From the NCBI GenBank assembly GCA_050729835.1, contig JBOHLS010000003.1, forward strand, positions 1 through 64,000: a stretch of 64,000 bases of DNA, read 5' to 3'. Of this stretch, positions 7,003 through 15,671 are shown in pieces. The notes beneath the pieces are model-generated. The model made no database searches and was not told where the DNA came from. It worked only from the letters and a program-made list of their open reading frames with translations. The stretch is from REEB95 sp050729835 (GTDB lineage: Bacteria > Pseudomonadota > Alphaproteobacteria > ATCC43930 > CGMCC-115725). The translations under genes and the position numbers were made by a program. Position 1 is the first letter of the stretch. Every line of letters starts with the position of its first letter.

Positions 7003-8562
7003 ATGTCCACGCCGAATCGGCCGCGCCCTGTCGTGCTATGCATTCTCGACGGCTGGGGCGAGCGCGCGCAGCGCGATGACAACGCCATCCTGCAGGCCAG
7101 GACACCACACTGGGACCGCTTCATGGCCCGCTTTCCCCATGCGCACATGCAGGCGAGCGAAAGCTTCGTCGGGCTGCCGAAGCACCAGATGGGCAATTCC
7201 GAGGTCGGCCACACCAATATTGGTGCCGGCCGCGTCGTGACGCAGGACCTGCCGCGCATCGACGACGCGATCAAGCAGGGTGAGCTGGAGCGGAACGCCG
7301 AGCTCAAGGAATTCGTCACGGCCGTGAAGCGCGGCGGCGGCGCAGTCCACCTGATGGGCCTGATGTCGCCCGGCGGCGTCCACGCGCATCAGGACCACAT
7401 CGCGGCGCTGGCGAAGTTCCTGGCCGAGCAGGGCCTAGCGGTGAACGTCCACGCTTTCCTCGACGGGCGCGACACGCCGCCGCGCAGCGCGCGCGACTTC
7501 GTCGCCAAGTTCGAGATCGCGCTCAAGGATCAGAAGCGCGTCCACATCGTCACGATCAGCGGCCGCTATTTCGCGATGGATCGCGACAAGCGCTGGGACC
7601 GGGTCGAGAAAGCCTATCGCACCCTGGCCGCAGCCGAGGGCCCGCGGGCGCCCGACGCGCGTACCGCGATTGAGCAGTCCTATGGCCAGGACAAGGGCGA
7701 CGAATTCGTCGTTCCGACGGTCGTCGGCGATTACGCCGGCATGAAGGACGGCGACGGCCTGATCTGCGCCAATTTCCGCGCCGACCGGGTGCGCCAGATC
7801 CTGCTCGCGCTGCTCGATCCCAAGTTCGACGCGTTCCGACGCCCACGCACCGTCAAGTTCGCCGCGGCGCTCGGCCTGACCCAGTATTCCGACGAGCTCA
7901 ACGGGCTGATGAAGACGCTGTTCCCGCCGGAGGACCTGACCGACACGCTGGGCGAGGTGGTGGCGCACGCCGGCCTCAAGCAGCTGCGCATCGCCGAGAC
8001 CGAGAAATACGCCCATGTCACCTTTTTCTTCAACGGCGGGCGCGAGATCGAGTTCGACGGCGAGAACCGCATCCTGGTGCCGTCGCCGCGTGTCGCGACC
8101 TACGACCAGAAGCCCGAGATGTCGGCGTTCGAGGTCACCGACAAGCTGGTGGCGGCGATCGACGGCGGCACGTTCGACCTGATCGTGGTCAATTACGCCA
8201 ACACCGACATGGTCGGGCATACCGGCGACATCGCCGCGGCGGTGAAGGCTGTCGAGGCCGTCGACCAGTGCCTCGGCCGCGTCGCCGAAGCGGTCAAGCG
8301 CGCCGGCGGCTGTCTCTTGGTCACCGCTGACCACGGCAATGCCGAGCAGATGCGCGACCCCAAGACCGGTCAGCCGCACACCGCCCATACGACCAACCCG
8401 GTTCCCCTGCTACTGGTCAATCCGCCATCGGGCGTAACCGGGCTGCGCGACGGCAAGCTGGCCGACATCGCGCCGACGGTTTTGTCGCTGCTCCACCTGC
8501 CTCAGCCCAAGGCGATGACGGGCCAGAATCTCGCCCGCGCCGCCGCGCGTGCCACGGCCTAG
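7003..8562 (+). CDS. gpmI: 2,3-bisphosphoglycerate-independent phosphoglycerate mutase
   Basis: GpmI interconverts 3- and 2-phosphoglycerate using two Mn ions. From the ATG at 7003 the protein is 519 residues (family about 510). Metal/active-site features are present: CILDGWG with Asp16, the phosphorylated Ser66 in GNSEVGHTNIGAGR, DGRDTPP, NFRADRVRQI, NTDMVGHTG and TADHGNAEQM. A GTG at 6976 in frame would add 9 residues and is less likely. The 3' end overlaps the start of the envC-like gene by 14 bases. Confidence 0.96.
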   Translation: MSTPNRPRPVVLCILDGWGERAQRDDNAILQARTPHWDRFMARFPHAHMQASESFVGLPKHQMGNSEVGHTNIGAGRVVTQDLPRIDDAIKQGELERNAELKEFVTAVKRGGGAVHLMGLMSPGGVHAHQDHIAALAKFLAEQGLAVNVHAFLDGRDTPPRSARDFVAKFEIALKDQKRVHIVTISGRYFAMDRDKRWDRVEKAYRTLAAAEGPRAPDARTAIEQSYGQDKGDEFVVPTVVGDYAGMKDGDGLICANFRADRVRQILLALLDPKFDAFRRPRTVKFAAALGLTQYSDELNGLMKTLFPPEDLTDTLGEVVAHAGLKQLRIAETEKYAHVTFFFNGGREIEFDGENRILVPSPRVATYDQKPEMSAFEVTDKLVAAIDGGTFDLIVVNYANTDMVGHTGDIAAAVKAVEAVDQCLGRVAEAVKRAGGCLLVTADHGNAEQMRDPKTGQPHTAHTTNPVPLLLVNPPSGVTGLRDGKLADIAPTVLSLLHLPQPKAMTGQNLARAAARATA

Positions 8563-9787
8563 GTATATCGCGTTTTCGGCCGCTCTGCTCGCAGCGGGGC
8601 TCGTTGCCGCCGCTCCCGGCCATGCGCAGAACTCGCCGCAGCAAAAACTGCAGGACATCGAGCACCAGATCGAACAAACCCGACAGCAACAGCAGAACCT
8701 CGCCAAGCAGGCGCAGGACCTGGCCGGGCAGATCCAAACTCTGCGCAACAGTGAGGTTCGCGCCGCCGCCGGCGCGCAGGCGCACGAAGCGGCGCTCGAC
8801 CGGCTCGACCGCAAGCTCGCGGCCCTCGCCGCCAAGGAGCAGGCCGAGGCGGCCGAGCTCCAAGGCAAGCGCGCCACCGAGGCGCGCGTTCTGATGGCGC
8901 TGGTGCAGCTGGCGCGCGACCCGCCGACCGCACTGGCCTTGTCGCCGATGCCGCCGGTGGATGCGGTGCGCGGCGGGCTGTTGCTCGGCCGCGCCGTGCC
9001 GCCGCTGGCGGCACGGGCACATGCCTTGGGCGACGCGATCGCCCAGCTGGAGGCGGTGCGCGCGCAGATCGTCGACGCCGAAGCCGAGCACCGCACCGAA
9101 GGCCAAGGCCTAGCGCGCGACCAGGCGCAGATCGCCGCCCTGATCGCGCAAAAGCAGGTCTTGCAGCGGCAAACCCAGGCTGGGCTGGACCAGAACAGCC
9201 GCCAGCAGGCGGCGTTGGCGGCCAAGGCCAGCAACCTGCGCGATCTGATTGCCCGGCTCGAAGCCGACCGCCGCGCCGCCGAGCAGCGCGCCGCGACACG
9301 CGCCGGCGGCAAGACGCCGCTCGCTGTGACTGCTGCCGCGCCGGTCCATCCCCCGGCGGGAACGCCGCCCGGCATCCGCCCGATCGCCCAAGCCAAGGGA
9401 CGTTTCGCGGTGCCGACGACCGGCCTGCTGGTCGTGCGCTTCGGCGAGGCGCAGCCAGGCGGCATGACCAGCAAAGGGCTCACCTTCGAGACGCGGCCCG
9501 GCGCGCAGGTGGTGGCGCCGTTCGACGGGCGGGTGGTTTATGCCGGACCATTCAAGGGTTACGGCCGAATATTGATCATCGGTCACGGCGGCGGCTATTA
9601 TTCAGTTCTGGCAGGGCTCGACCGCATCGAGCAAAGTGTCGGGCAATGGCTCGTGGCAGGCGAGCCGGTAGGGGTCATGTCGCAGAGTGGTCAAAGACCC
9701 CGTCTCTACCTCGAGCTTCGCGATAACGGCCGACCGATCAACCCCTTGCCGTGGTTGGCGATCCACGATGAAAAGGTAAATGGATGA
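8549..9787 (+). CDS. envC: EnvC-like murein hydrolase activator (degenerate LytM/M23 domain)
   Basis: The 412-residue protein has a signal peptide (about 1-26, ending GHA), a long Gln/Ala-rich coiled coil (about 28-130 and 180-250) and a C-terminal M23/LytM-like domain (about 300-400). This is the architecture of EnvC/NlpD factors that activate amidases at division. The usual Zn ligands are not seen: the first His/Asp motif reads SKGLTFETR and the final HxH site reads RLYLELR. It is therefore probably non-catalytic. The GTG start overlaps gpmI, and the stop overlaps ctpA by ATGA. Confidence 0.85.
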   Translation: MPRPRYIAFSAALLAAGLVAAAPGHAQNSPQQKLQDIEHQIEQTRQQQQNLAKQAQDLAGQIQTLRNSEVRAAAGAQAHEAALDRLDRKLAALAAKEQAEAAELQGKRATEARVLMALVQLARDPPTALALSPMPPVDAVRGGLLLGRAVPPLAARAHALGDAIAQLEAVRAQIVDAEAEHRTEGQGLARDQAQIAALIAQKQVLQRQTQAGLDQNSRQQAALAAKASNLRDLIARLEADRRAAEQRAATRAGGKTPLAVTAAAPVHPPAGTPPGIRPIAQAKGRFAVPTTGLLVVRFGEAQPGGMTSKGLTFETRPGAQVVAPFDGRVVYAGPFKGYGRILIIGHGGGYYSVLAGLDRIEQSVGQWLVAGEPVGVMSQSGQRPRLYLELRDNGRPINPLPWLAIHDEKVNG

Positions 9788-11148
9788 TGCGCTTCCGTCA
9801 CATTGCGGTTTCGGCCGCGATCCTCGTCTGGCTCTTGGCGCCCGCGGCGCAATCCGCCGACGCGCCCCAGGCGCAAGCGGCGAAACACGACGCCGACACC
9901 TATCGCGAGCTCGACCTGTTCGGCGAGGTTTTCGAGCGCGTCCGCGCCGACTACGTCGACAAGATCTCGGACGAGCATCTCATCGAAGCCGCGATCAACG
10001 GCATGCTGTCGTCGCTCGATCCGCATTCGAGCTACATGAACGCCAAGGACTTCGCCGAGATGCAGGTGGAGGTCCAGGGCGAGTTCGGCGGCCTCGGCAT
10101 CGAGGTGACGATGGAGGACGGGCTGGTGAAGGTGGTGTCGCCGATCGACGGCACGCCGGCGGCCAAGGCCGGCCTCAAGCCCGGCGACCTGATCGTCGCG
10201 ATCGATAACCAGCCGATCTCCGGCATGAGCCTCAACGACGCGGTCACGAAGATGCGCGGCCCCATCGGCAGCGAGATCAAGCTGATCATCCGCCGCGGCA
10301 CGCAGCCGCCCTTCACCGTCGCCATAAAGCGGGCGGTGATCAAGGTCCAATCCGTCCGCTCGCATCTCATCGGCAACGACGTCGGCTACATCCGCATCAG
10401 CAGCTTCAACGAACAGGCCGACAGCGGCGTGCACGCGGCGATGAAGTCGCTGATAGACAAGTCGCACAACAAGCTCAGCGGCATCGTCCTCGACCTGCGC
10501 AACAATCCCGGCGGTCTGCTCGATCAGGCGGTAGCCGTGGCCAACGATTTCATCGACCAGGGCGAGATCGTCTCGACCCGCGGCCGCCATGCCGACGACG
10601 CCCAGCGCTTCGATGCCAAGCCCGGCAACGACATCAGCAAGGACCTGCCGATGGTCGTGCTGATCAACGGCGGCTCGGCCTCGGCGTCGGAGATCGTCGC
10701 CGGCGCTCTGAAGGACCACCACCGCGCTGTGCTGGTCGGCATGCGCAGCTTCGGCAAGGGATCGGTCCAGACCATCATCCAGCTGCCGGGGCACGGCGCG
10801 ATGCGGCTGACGACTGCGCGCTATTACACGCCCTCGGGCCGCTCGATCCAGGCGACCGGCATCGAGCCCGACATCGTCGTCGAGCCCGCCAAGATCGAGA
10901 AGGTCGCGACCGGCCCGGTGATCCACGAATCGGACCTCAAAGGCGCGCTCAAGAATACCAGCGACGAGGCGGCGAAGACGCCGAGCGCAGCCCCGGAGGC
11001 GGCACCGAGCAAGAGCGCGGCGCCGCCCGCGGAGGATCGCGACGAATCCGCCACCTTCGGTAGCGCCGACGATTACCAGCTCGCCCGTGCCGTCGACATG
11101 CTGCGCGGTCTCGCCTTGTTCGCGCCCAAGAAGGCACCGGCGCACTGA
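9784..11148 (+). CDS. ctpA: S41-family C-terminal processing protease
   Basis: CtpA-type proteases cleave periplasmic proteins, often cell-wall hydrolases, from their C-termini. The 454 residues show a signal peptide (1-25), a PDZ domain (about 95-170, GLGIEVTMEDG and GLKPGDLIVAID) and the S41 core with the Ser300-Lys325 dyad in GGSASASE and FGKGSVQT, the normal 25-residue spacing. The C-terminus is Ala/Pro-rich. It is translationally coupled to the EnvC-like gene, a conserved pairing that suggests a shared role in envelope remodelling. Confidence 0.95.
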   Translation: MMRFRHIAVSAAILVWLLAPAAQSADAPQAQAAKHDADTYRELDLFGEVFERVRADYVDKISDEHLIEAAINGMLSSLDPHSSYMNAKDFAEMQVEVQGEFGGLGIEVTMEDGLVKVVSPIDGTPAAKAGLKPGDLIVAIDNQPISGMSLNDAVTKMRGPIGSEIKLIIRRGTQPPFTVAIKRAVIKVQSVRSHLIGNDVGYIRISSFNEQADSGVHAAMKSLIDKSHNKLSGIVLDLRNNPGGLLDQAVAVANDFIDQGEIVSTRGRHADDAQRFDAKPGNDISKDLPMVVLINGGSASASEIVAGALKDHHRAVLVGMRSFGKGSVQTIIQLPGHGAMRLTTARYYTPSGRSIQATGIEPDIVVEPAKIEKVATGPVIHESDLKGALKNTSDEAAKTPSAAPEAAPSKSAAPPAEDRDESATFGSADDYQLARAVDMLRGLALFAPKKAPAH

Positions 11149-11167
11149 GGCCGGCGCCGCACGCCGG

Positions 11168-11647
11168 ATGAGGAGCGCCCAACCGCCCGCCGGCTATCGC
11201 CGCGGCGTTGGCATCATGCTGATCGACGGCGCGCGCCGGGTCTTCGTCGGGCGCCGCATCGGCACCGCCGGCGGCTGGCAGATGCCGCAAGGCGGTATCG
11301 ACGGCAACGAAACGCCACAAGCCGCGGCTTGGCGCGAGCTCGAGGAGGAGATCGGCACCGCCAAGGCCGTGATCCTGGCCGAAAGTGCGCATTGGCTGAG
11401 CTACGAGTTCCCGGAGGCACTGCGCCTGTCGATCTGGGGCGGACGCTTTCGGGGCCAGGCGCAGAAGTGGTTCCTGATGCGCCTCACCGGAAGCGACGGC
11501 GACATCGACCTCACCGCCCACATGCCGGAATTCGACGCCTGGAAATGGATCGCGCCGCGCGAGTTGCCGGCGCTCGCCATCGATTTCAAGCAGCCGCTCT
11601 ACCGGGCGCTGCTCGAGGAGTTCGCGACGCTGCTCGAGTCGCGCTAG
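11168..11647 (+). CDS. rppH: RNA pyrophosphohydrolase
   Basis: RppH removes pyrophosphate from mRNA 5' ends and so starts RNase E-dependent decay. From the ATG at 11168 it has 159 residues, begins with GYRRGVGIMLI, and carries a complete Nudix box (Gly42, Glu48, Arg56-Glu57 and Glu60-Glu61). The open frame extends upstream into ctpA, but the family starts here. It lies 19 bases after ctpA with no gene between, and it is convergent with the next gene, sharing the last bases. Confidence 0.94.
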   Translation: MRSAQPPAGYRRGVGIMLIDGARRVFVGRRIGTAGGWQMPQGGIDGNETPQAAAWRELEEEIGTAKAVILAESAHWLSYEFPEALRLSIWGGRFRGQAQKWFLMRLTGSDGDIDLTAHMPEFDAWKWIAPRELPALAIDFKQPLYRALLEEFATLLESR

Positions 11648-12444
11648 GCGGCAGCGCGGCGGCGCAGCGCCCGCCACACAATGTCCGAAGCCAGCAGATT
11701 GAGCCGGCCATGCGGCCTGAGCCCGACCGCCTTAAAGGTCATCGCCACCGCGCGCTCGAGATGATGCGGGCGATAGACCCGCGCCGCGGCGGCGAGATAA
11801 TCGCGGTGAGCCCGCCGGCGTTCGTAGACCGCGTCGGGCGCGGCGTTGGCAACGAAATAGGCATAGGACAGCTCGTCGTCCTCGGACTCGCGAATCCGGC
11901 CGAGAGCGATGCGCAAGCGGCCGAGCCGCCCCAGCCGCTCGCGCGCGAGATAACGCTTCATGTGGGTATAGAACAGCTTGTAGTGCCGGAGTTCGTCGGC
12001 GGCAATGCGGTGGCAAATCTCGCACAGCACCGGCTCGTCCGTCGCCTCAGCGAGCGCCGTGTAATAGCTGCTGGTGCCGGCCTCGACGATGCAGCGCGCC
12101 ACCAACTCGCCGGCGCGCGAGCCGCGGATCGAGCGTTCGGCATCGAGGTCGACGCGGAACCCGGCTGAAAAGCGCGCACATGCCGCGGCATGATCGAACG
12201 CCGGGTCGGCGAGCATGGCCCAGCGGCCGAGTGCTGCGCCGTGCTGGACCTCTTCACCGCCCCAGATTCGGGCGGCTTCCCGGAAATCAGGATCGTCGGC
12301 AAAGACGTTGCACAGATAGCGCGTGTAATCGGCGCCATTCTGCTCGACCAGGCTCGCCGCCTTGGCGAGGCGCAGTAGCGCGGGCTCGGCCCGCGCTGGA
12401 TCGAACCGGTGCCACGGAATGTCGTCCAACGTCCAATGACCCAC
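11644..12444 (-). CDS. Ferritin-like diiron protein of unknown function
   Basis: This 266-residue protein, GTG start, carries a full four-helix diiron signature: Glu34, Glu65-x-x-His68 (EEVQH), Glu121 (VEAGTSSYY) and Glu151-x-x-His154 (DELRHY). It resembles the ferritin-like/rubrerythrin superfamily and lacks the rubredoxin Cys pairs. The C-terminal 100 residues are basic and unassigned. It follows the LivK-like gene by 46 bases on the same strand. An oxidase/oxygenase or iron-handling role is possible; the sequence does not decide. Confidence 0.75.
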   Translation of the reverse strand: MGHWTLDDIPWHRFDPARAEPALLRLAKAASLVEQNGADYTRYLCNVFADDPDFREAARIWGGEEVQHGAALGRWAMLADPAFDHAAACARFSAGFRVDLDAERSIRGSRAGELVARCIVEAGTSSYYTALAEATDEPVLCEICHRIAADELRHYKLFYTHMKRYLARERLGRLGRLRIALGRIRESEDDELSYAYFVANAAPDAVYERRRAHRDYLAAAARVYRPHHLERAVAMTFKAVGLRPHGRLNLLASDIVWRALRRRAAA

Positions 12445-12490
12445 GGGTGCGCTCCTCGCCCGCGATTATAGCGCCGCGGCCGGCACCCGC

Positions 12491-13678
12491 CTATTTCGGC
12501 GGATTGAACTCTTTCCAGGGGTCCTTGACGTTGGGGATTGTATAGAACTCGGTGTTGACCAGCTTGCCGTTCTTCATCTCGGCGCGGCGGATGTAGATGT
12601 TCTGCACGATCTCGCGCGTCGCCGGATCGATCGAGATCGGCCCGCGCGGGCTGTTTGGATCGACCCAATGCGACAGGACCGCCATCGCCTGGTCGGCGGT
12701 GAACTTGCCGCCGGTTTTCTCGATCGTGTCGAAGATCGCTGCCATGCCGTCCCAGCCGCCGACGGCATAGACGTCGGGCGTGCTGTTGGCGCCGTATTCC
12801 TTCTTCCAGGAGGCGACGAAAGCGACGTTGGCCGGCCGCGTCGCCGTGGCGGAATAGCTCCCGGCGCTGATGATGCCGACGGCATTGGCGCCCATGTTAC
12901 GCAATTCCTCGTCCGGCAGCAGGTCCTGGGTGGCGACGATCCTGGTGCCGTGCGCCATCAGCTTCGCGTCGTGGATTTCCTTCACCATCGTCGTCGCCTG
13001 CGTGCCGGCGGGAACCCAGACGAACGCGACGTTCGGGCGCGCATCGGCGATGCGCTGGATGAAGGGCGAGAAATCCGGATTGACGAGCGGGAAGCGCACC
13101 GAGGTCAGCGTGCCGCCGCCGTCGACGATGCCCTTCTTGAACGCGGCTTCGGCGTCCCAGCCCGGATTGAAGTCGCTGACCGCGCTATAGGCTACCTTCC
13201 AGCCCTGCTGCGCCACCCATTTGCCAAGCGGATAGGCGGTCTGCCATTGGGTGAACGAGACGCGCACGACATAAGGCGAGAGGCGCGGCAACGGAGCGGC
13301 CGAGGCGTTCATGTCGACGAACGGCACCTTGGCTTCGGCGCTGAGCGGCGCGATCGCCAGCGCGACCGGCGAGGCAATGACGCCGCCGAGAAACTGGACG
13401 TGCTGGCGCACGATCAACTCCTGCGCCACGCGCTTGCCAACGTCCGAGGTGCTGGTGTCGTCGCGGCGGATGATCTCGACTTTGACGCCCGGCGGCAGGT
13501 CCTTAGCATGCAGCTTGGCGTAGAGGCTCAGCCCCTTGTCGAGCTCGTCGCCCGGCTGGGCCAGGACGCCCGAATAGCTGTTGACGATGCCGATCTTGAT
13601 CGTCTGCGCCGCCGCCGGCAGCGTCGCCAGCAGCGACGCGCCGCCTAGAGCGGCGCCCAGGATTTTCGTGGTTCGCAT
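12491..13678 (-). CDS. ABC transporter substrate-binding protein, LivK/branched-chain amino acid type
   Basis: The protein (395 residues from the ATG at 13678, after GAAGGGG) has a signal peptide ending ATLPAAAQ and the type-I periplasmic fold of the HAAT family: IKIGIVNSYSG, GVIASPVALAIAP, PYVVRVSF, and YAVGGWDGMAA. No permease or ATPase gene is near, so it is a solitary receptor that must work with components encoded elsewhere or act as a sensor. The ligand is unknown. It sits 93 bases downstream of atpC on the same strand. Confidence 0.88.
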   Translation of the reverse strand: MRTTKILGAALGGASLLATLPAAAQTIKIGIVNSYSGVLAQPGDELDKGLSLYAKLHAKDLPPGVKVEIIRRDDTSTSDVGKRVAQELIVRQHVQFLGGVIASPVALAIAPLSAEAKVPFVDMNASAAPLPRLSPYVVRVSFTQWQTAYPLGKWVAQQGWKVAYSAVSDFNPGWDAEAAFKKGIVDGGGTLTSVRFPLVNPDFSPFIQRIADARPNVAFVWVPAGTQATTMVKEIHDAKLMAHGTRIVATQDLLPDEELRNMGANAVGIISAGSYSATATRPANVAFVASWKKEYGANSTPDVYAVGGWDGMAAIFDTIEKTGGKFTADQAMAVLSHWVDPNSPRGPISIDPATREIVQNIYIRRAEMKNGKLVNTEFYTIPNVKDPWKEFNPPK

Positions 13679-13771
13679 GTCCCCTTCGCACCCGGTTCGC
13701 GGGGTGTCGCGGGAGCATTGTTGGCACGCGACCGCCGGCTTGCCAAGGCCAGCCACGCGGGCCGCTGCGGA

Positions 13772-14230
13772 TTAGTGGGCAGCCGCCCGCAAGGCTTCGA
13801 GCTTGGCCTGAGCCACGGCGAGGCGGCGCTCGGCGGCGCGCAGCGCGGCCATGACGTCGCTTTTCTCGTCACCGGCGGCCCGCGCGGCCTGTTCCTTGAT
13901 CCCGGCGTGCTGGCTTTCGGCTTCCCTGGCCTCGGCTTCGGTGGCGCCGCGGTCGATCTCGCCGACCGGTAGCGCCTCGTCGGCGAGCACGGTGCAACGC
14001 TCGGGTGTCACCTCGGCGAAGCCGCCCGAGACGAAAAGGCGCTGCGACACGCTGCGCTGGTCGTCGACATAGACGTCGATGATGCCCGGCCGCACGGTGG
14101 AGATGAGCAGCGCGTGGCCCGGCAGCACGCCGAAATCGCCCTCGCCGCCCGGCACCACGACCATGGCGACGTCCTCCGAGAGCAGCAGCTTCTCGGGCGA
14201 GACCAGCTCGAATTTGACCTTGTCGGCCAT
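13772..14230 (-). CDS. atpC: ATP synthase F1 subunit epsilon
   Basis: The epsilon subunit links rotation of the gamma stalk to the c ring and can inhibit ATP hydrolysis. The 152 residues show the N-terminal beta-sandwich (FELVSPEKLLLSEDV, VVVPGGEGDFGVLPGHA) and a C-terminal helical region (AALRAAERRLAVAQAKLEAL). It is the last gene of atpHAGDC, 6 bases after atpD. Confidence 0.96.
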   Translation of the reverse strand: MADKVKFELVSPEKLLLSEDVAMVVVPGGEGDFGVLPGHALLISTVRPGIIDVYVDDQRSVSQRLFVSGGFAEVTPERCTVLADEALPVGEIDRGATEAEAREAESQHAGIKEQAARAAGDEKSDVMAALRAAERRLAVAQAKLEALRAAAH

Positions 14231-14236
14231 CGCGCC

Positions 14237-15661
14237 TTACGCCGCCTCCGCCGCCATCTTCTTGGCCTTGGCCACCGCCTCGTCGATGGTGCCGACCATG
14301 TAGAATGCGCCCTCCGGCAGGTCGTCGTATTCGCCGGCGACGATGCCCTTGAAGCCCTTGATCGTGTCTTCGAGCTTGACGAACACGCCGGGCGTGCCGG
14401 TGAAGACCTCGGCGACGTGGAAGGGCTGCGACAGGAAGCGCTGGATCTTGCGCGCGCGGGCGACGGTGAGTTTGTCCCCTTCCGAAAGCTCGTCCATGCC
14501 GAGGATGGCGATGATGTCCTGCAGCGACTTGTAGGTTTGCAGCACGCGCTGCACGTCGCGCGCGACTTTGTAGTGATCGTCGCCGACGACGCGCGGGTCG
14601 AGCATGCGGGAGGTCGAATCCAGCGGATCGACCGCCGGATAAATGCCGAGCTCGGCGATCTGGCGCGAGAGCACGGTTGTCGCATCGAGGTGCGCGAACG
14701 AGGTCGCCGGCGCGGGGTCGGTCAGGTCGTCGGCCGGGACATAGATCGCCTGCACCGAGGTGATCGAGCCTTTCTTGGTGGTGGTGATGCGCTCCTGCAG
14801 CGCGCCCATGTCGGTCGCCAGCGTCGGCTGATAGCCGACCGCCGAGGGGATGCGGCCCAGGAGCGCCGAGACCTCGGAGCCCGCTTGGGTGAAACGGAAG
14901 ATGTTGTCGACGAAGAACAGCACGTCCTGGCCTTCCTCGTCGCGGAAATATTCCGCGAGGGTGAGACCGGTGAGGCCGACGCGAGCGCGCGCGCCCGGCG
15001 GCTCGTTCATCTGGCCGTAGACCAGCGCCGCCTTGGAGCCGGGACCGTCGGGGATGATGACTTTCGATTCTATCATCTCGTGATAGAGGTCGTTGCCCTC
15101 GCGCGTGCGCTCGCCGACGCCGGCAAAGACCGAGTAGCCGCCATGCGCCTTGGCGATGTTGTTGATCAGCTCCATGATGATGACAGTCTTGCCGACGCCA
15201 GCGCCGCCGAACAGCCCGACCTTGCCACCGCGCGCGTAAGGCGCCAGCAGGTCGACCACCTTGATGCCGGTGATCAGGATATCGGCCTCGGTCGACTGGT
15301 CAGTGAACTCGGGCGCCGGCCTGTGGATCGGCGAGGTCGTCTTGGTCTTGACCGGGCCGCGCTCGTCCACCGGCTCGCCGATGACGTTGAGGATGCGCCC
15401 CAGTGTCTCGGGCCCGACCGGCACGCGGATCGGGCCGCCGGTATCGATCACCTCGGCGCCGCGCACCAGACCGTCGGTGGTGTCCATGGCGACGGCGCGC
15501 ACCGTGTTCTCGCCGAGCTCCTGCGCGACTTCGAGCACTAGGGTCTTGCCCTGGTTCTGCACATGGAGCGCGTTGAGGATGAACGGCAGCTCGCCCTCGA
15601 ATTTGACGTCGACGACGGCGCCGATGACCTGCGCGACAGTGCCGGTGTTGTTCTTGGCCAT
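14237..15661 (-). CDS. atpD: ATP synthase F1 subunit beta
   Basis: This is the catalytic subunit. From the ATG at 15661 it has 474 residues, with the P-loop GGAGVGKTV, the GERTREGNDLY catalytic loop carrying the essential Glu, VDNIFRFTQAGSEVSALLGR and the DELSEGDK motif that contacts gamma. The frame extends 7 codons upstream, but MAKNNTGTVAQ is the natural start. It is fourth in the operon. Confidence 0.98.
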   Translation of the reverse strand: MAKNNTGTVAQVIGAVVDVKFEGELPFILNALHVQNQGKTLVLEVAQELGENTVRAVAMDTTDGLVRGAEVIDTGGPIRVPVGPETLGRILNVIGEPVDERGPVKTKTTSPIHRPAPEFTDQSTEADILITGIKVVDLLAPYARGGKVGLFGGAGVGKTVIIMELINNIAKAHGGYSVFAGVGERTREGNDLYHEMIESKVIIPDGPGSKAALVYGQMNEPPGARARVGLTGLTLAEYFRDEEGQDVLFFVDNIFRFTQAGSEVSALLGRIPSAVGYQPTLATDMGALQERITTTKKGSITSVQAIYVPADDLTDPAPATSFAHLDATTVLSRQIAELGIYPAVDPLDSTSRMLDPRVVGDDHYKVARDVQRVLQTYKSLQDIIAILGMDELSEGDKLTVARARKIQRFLSQPFHVAEVFTGTPGVFVKLEDTIKGFKGIVAGEYDDLPEGAFYMVGTIDEAVAKAKKMAAEAA

Positions 15662-15671
15662 GATGCTTCCC

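Noticed and set aside
14114..15541. A 475-codon plus-strand frame opposite atpD
   Set aside because: Antisense to the highly conserved beta subunit and composed of shadow-type residues.
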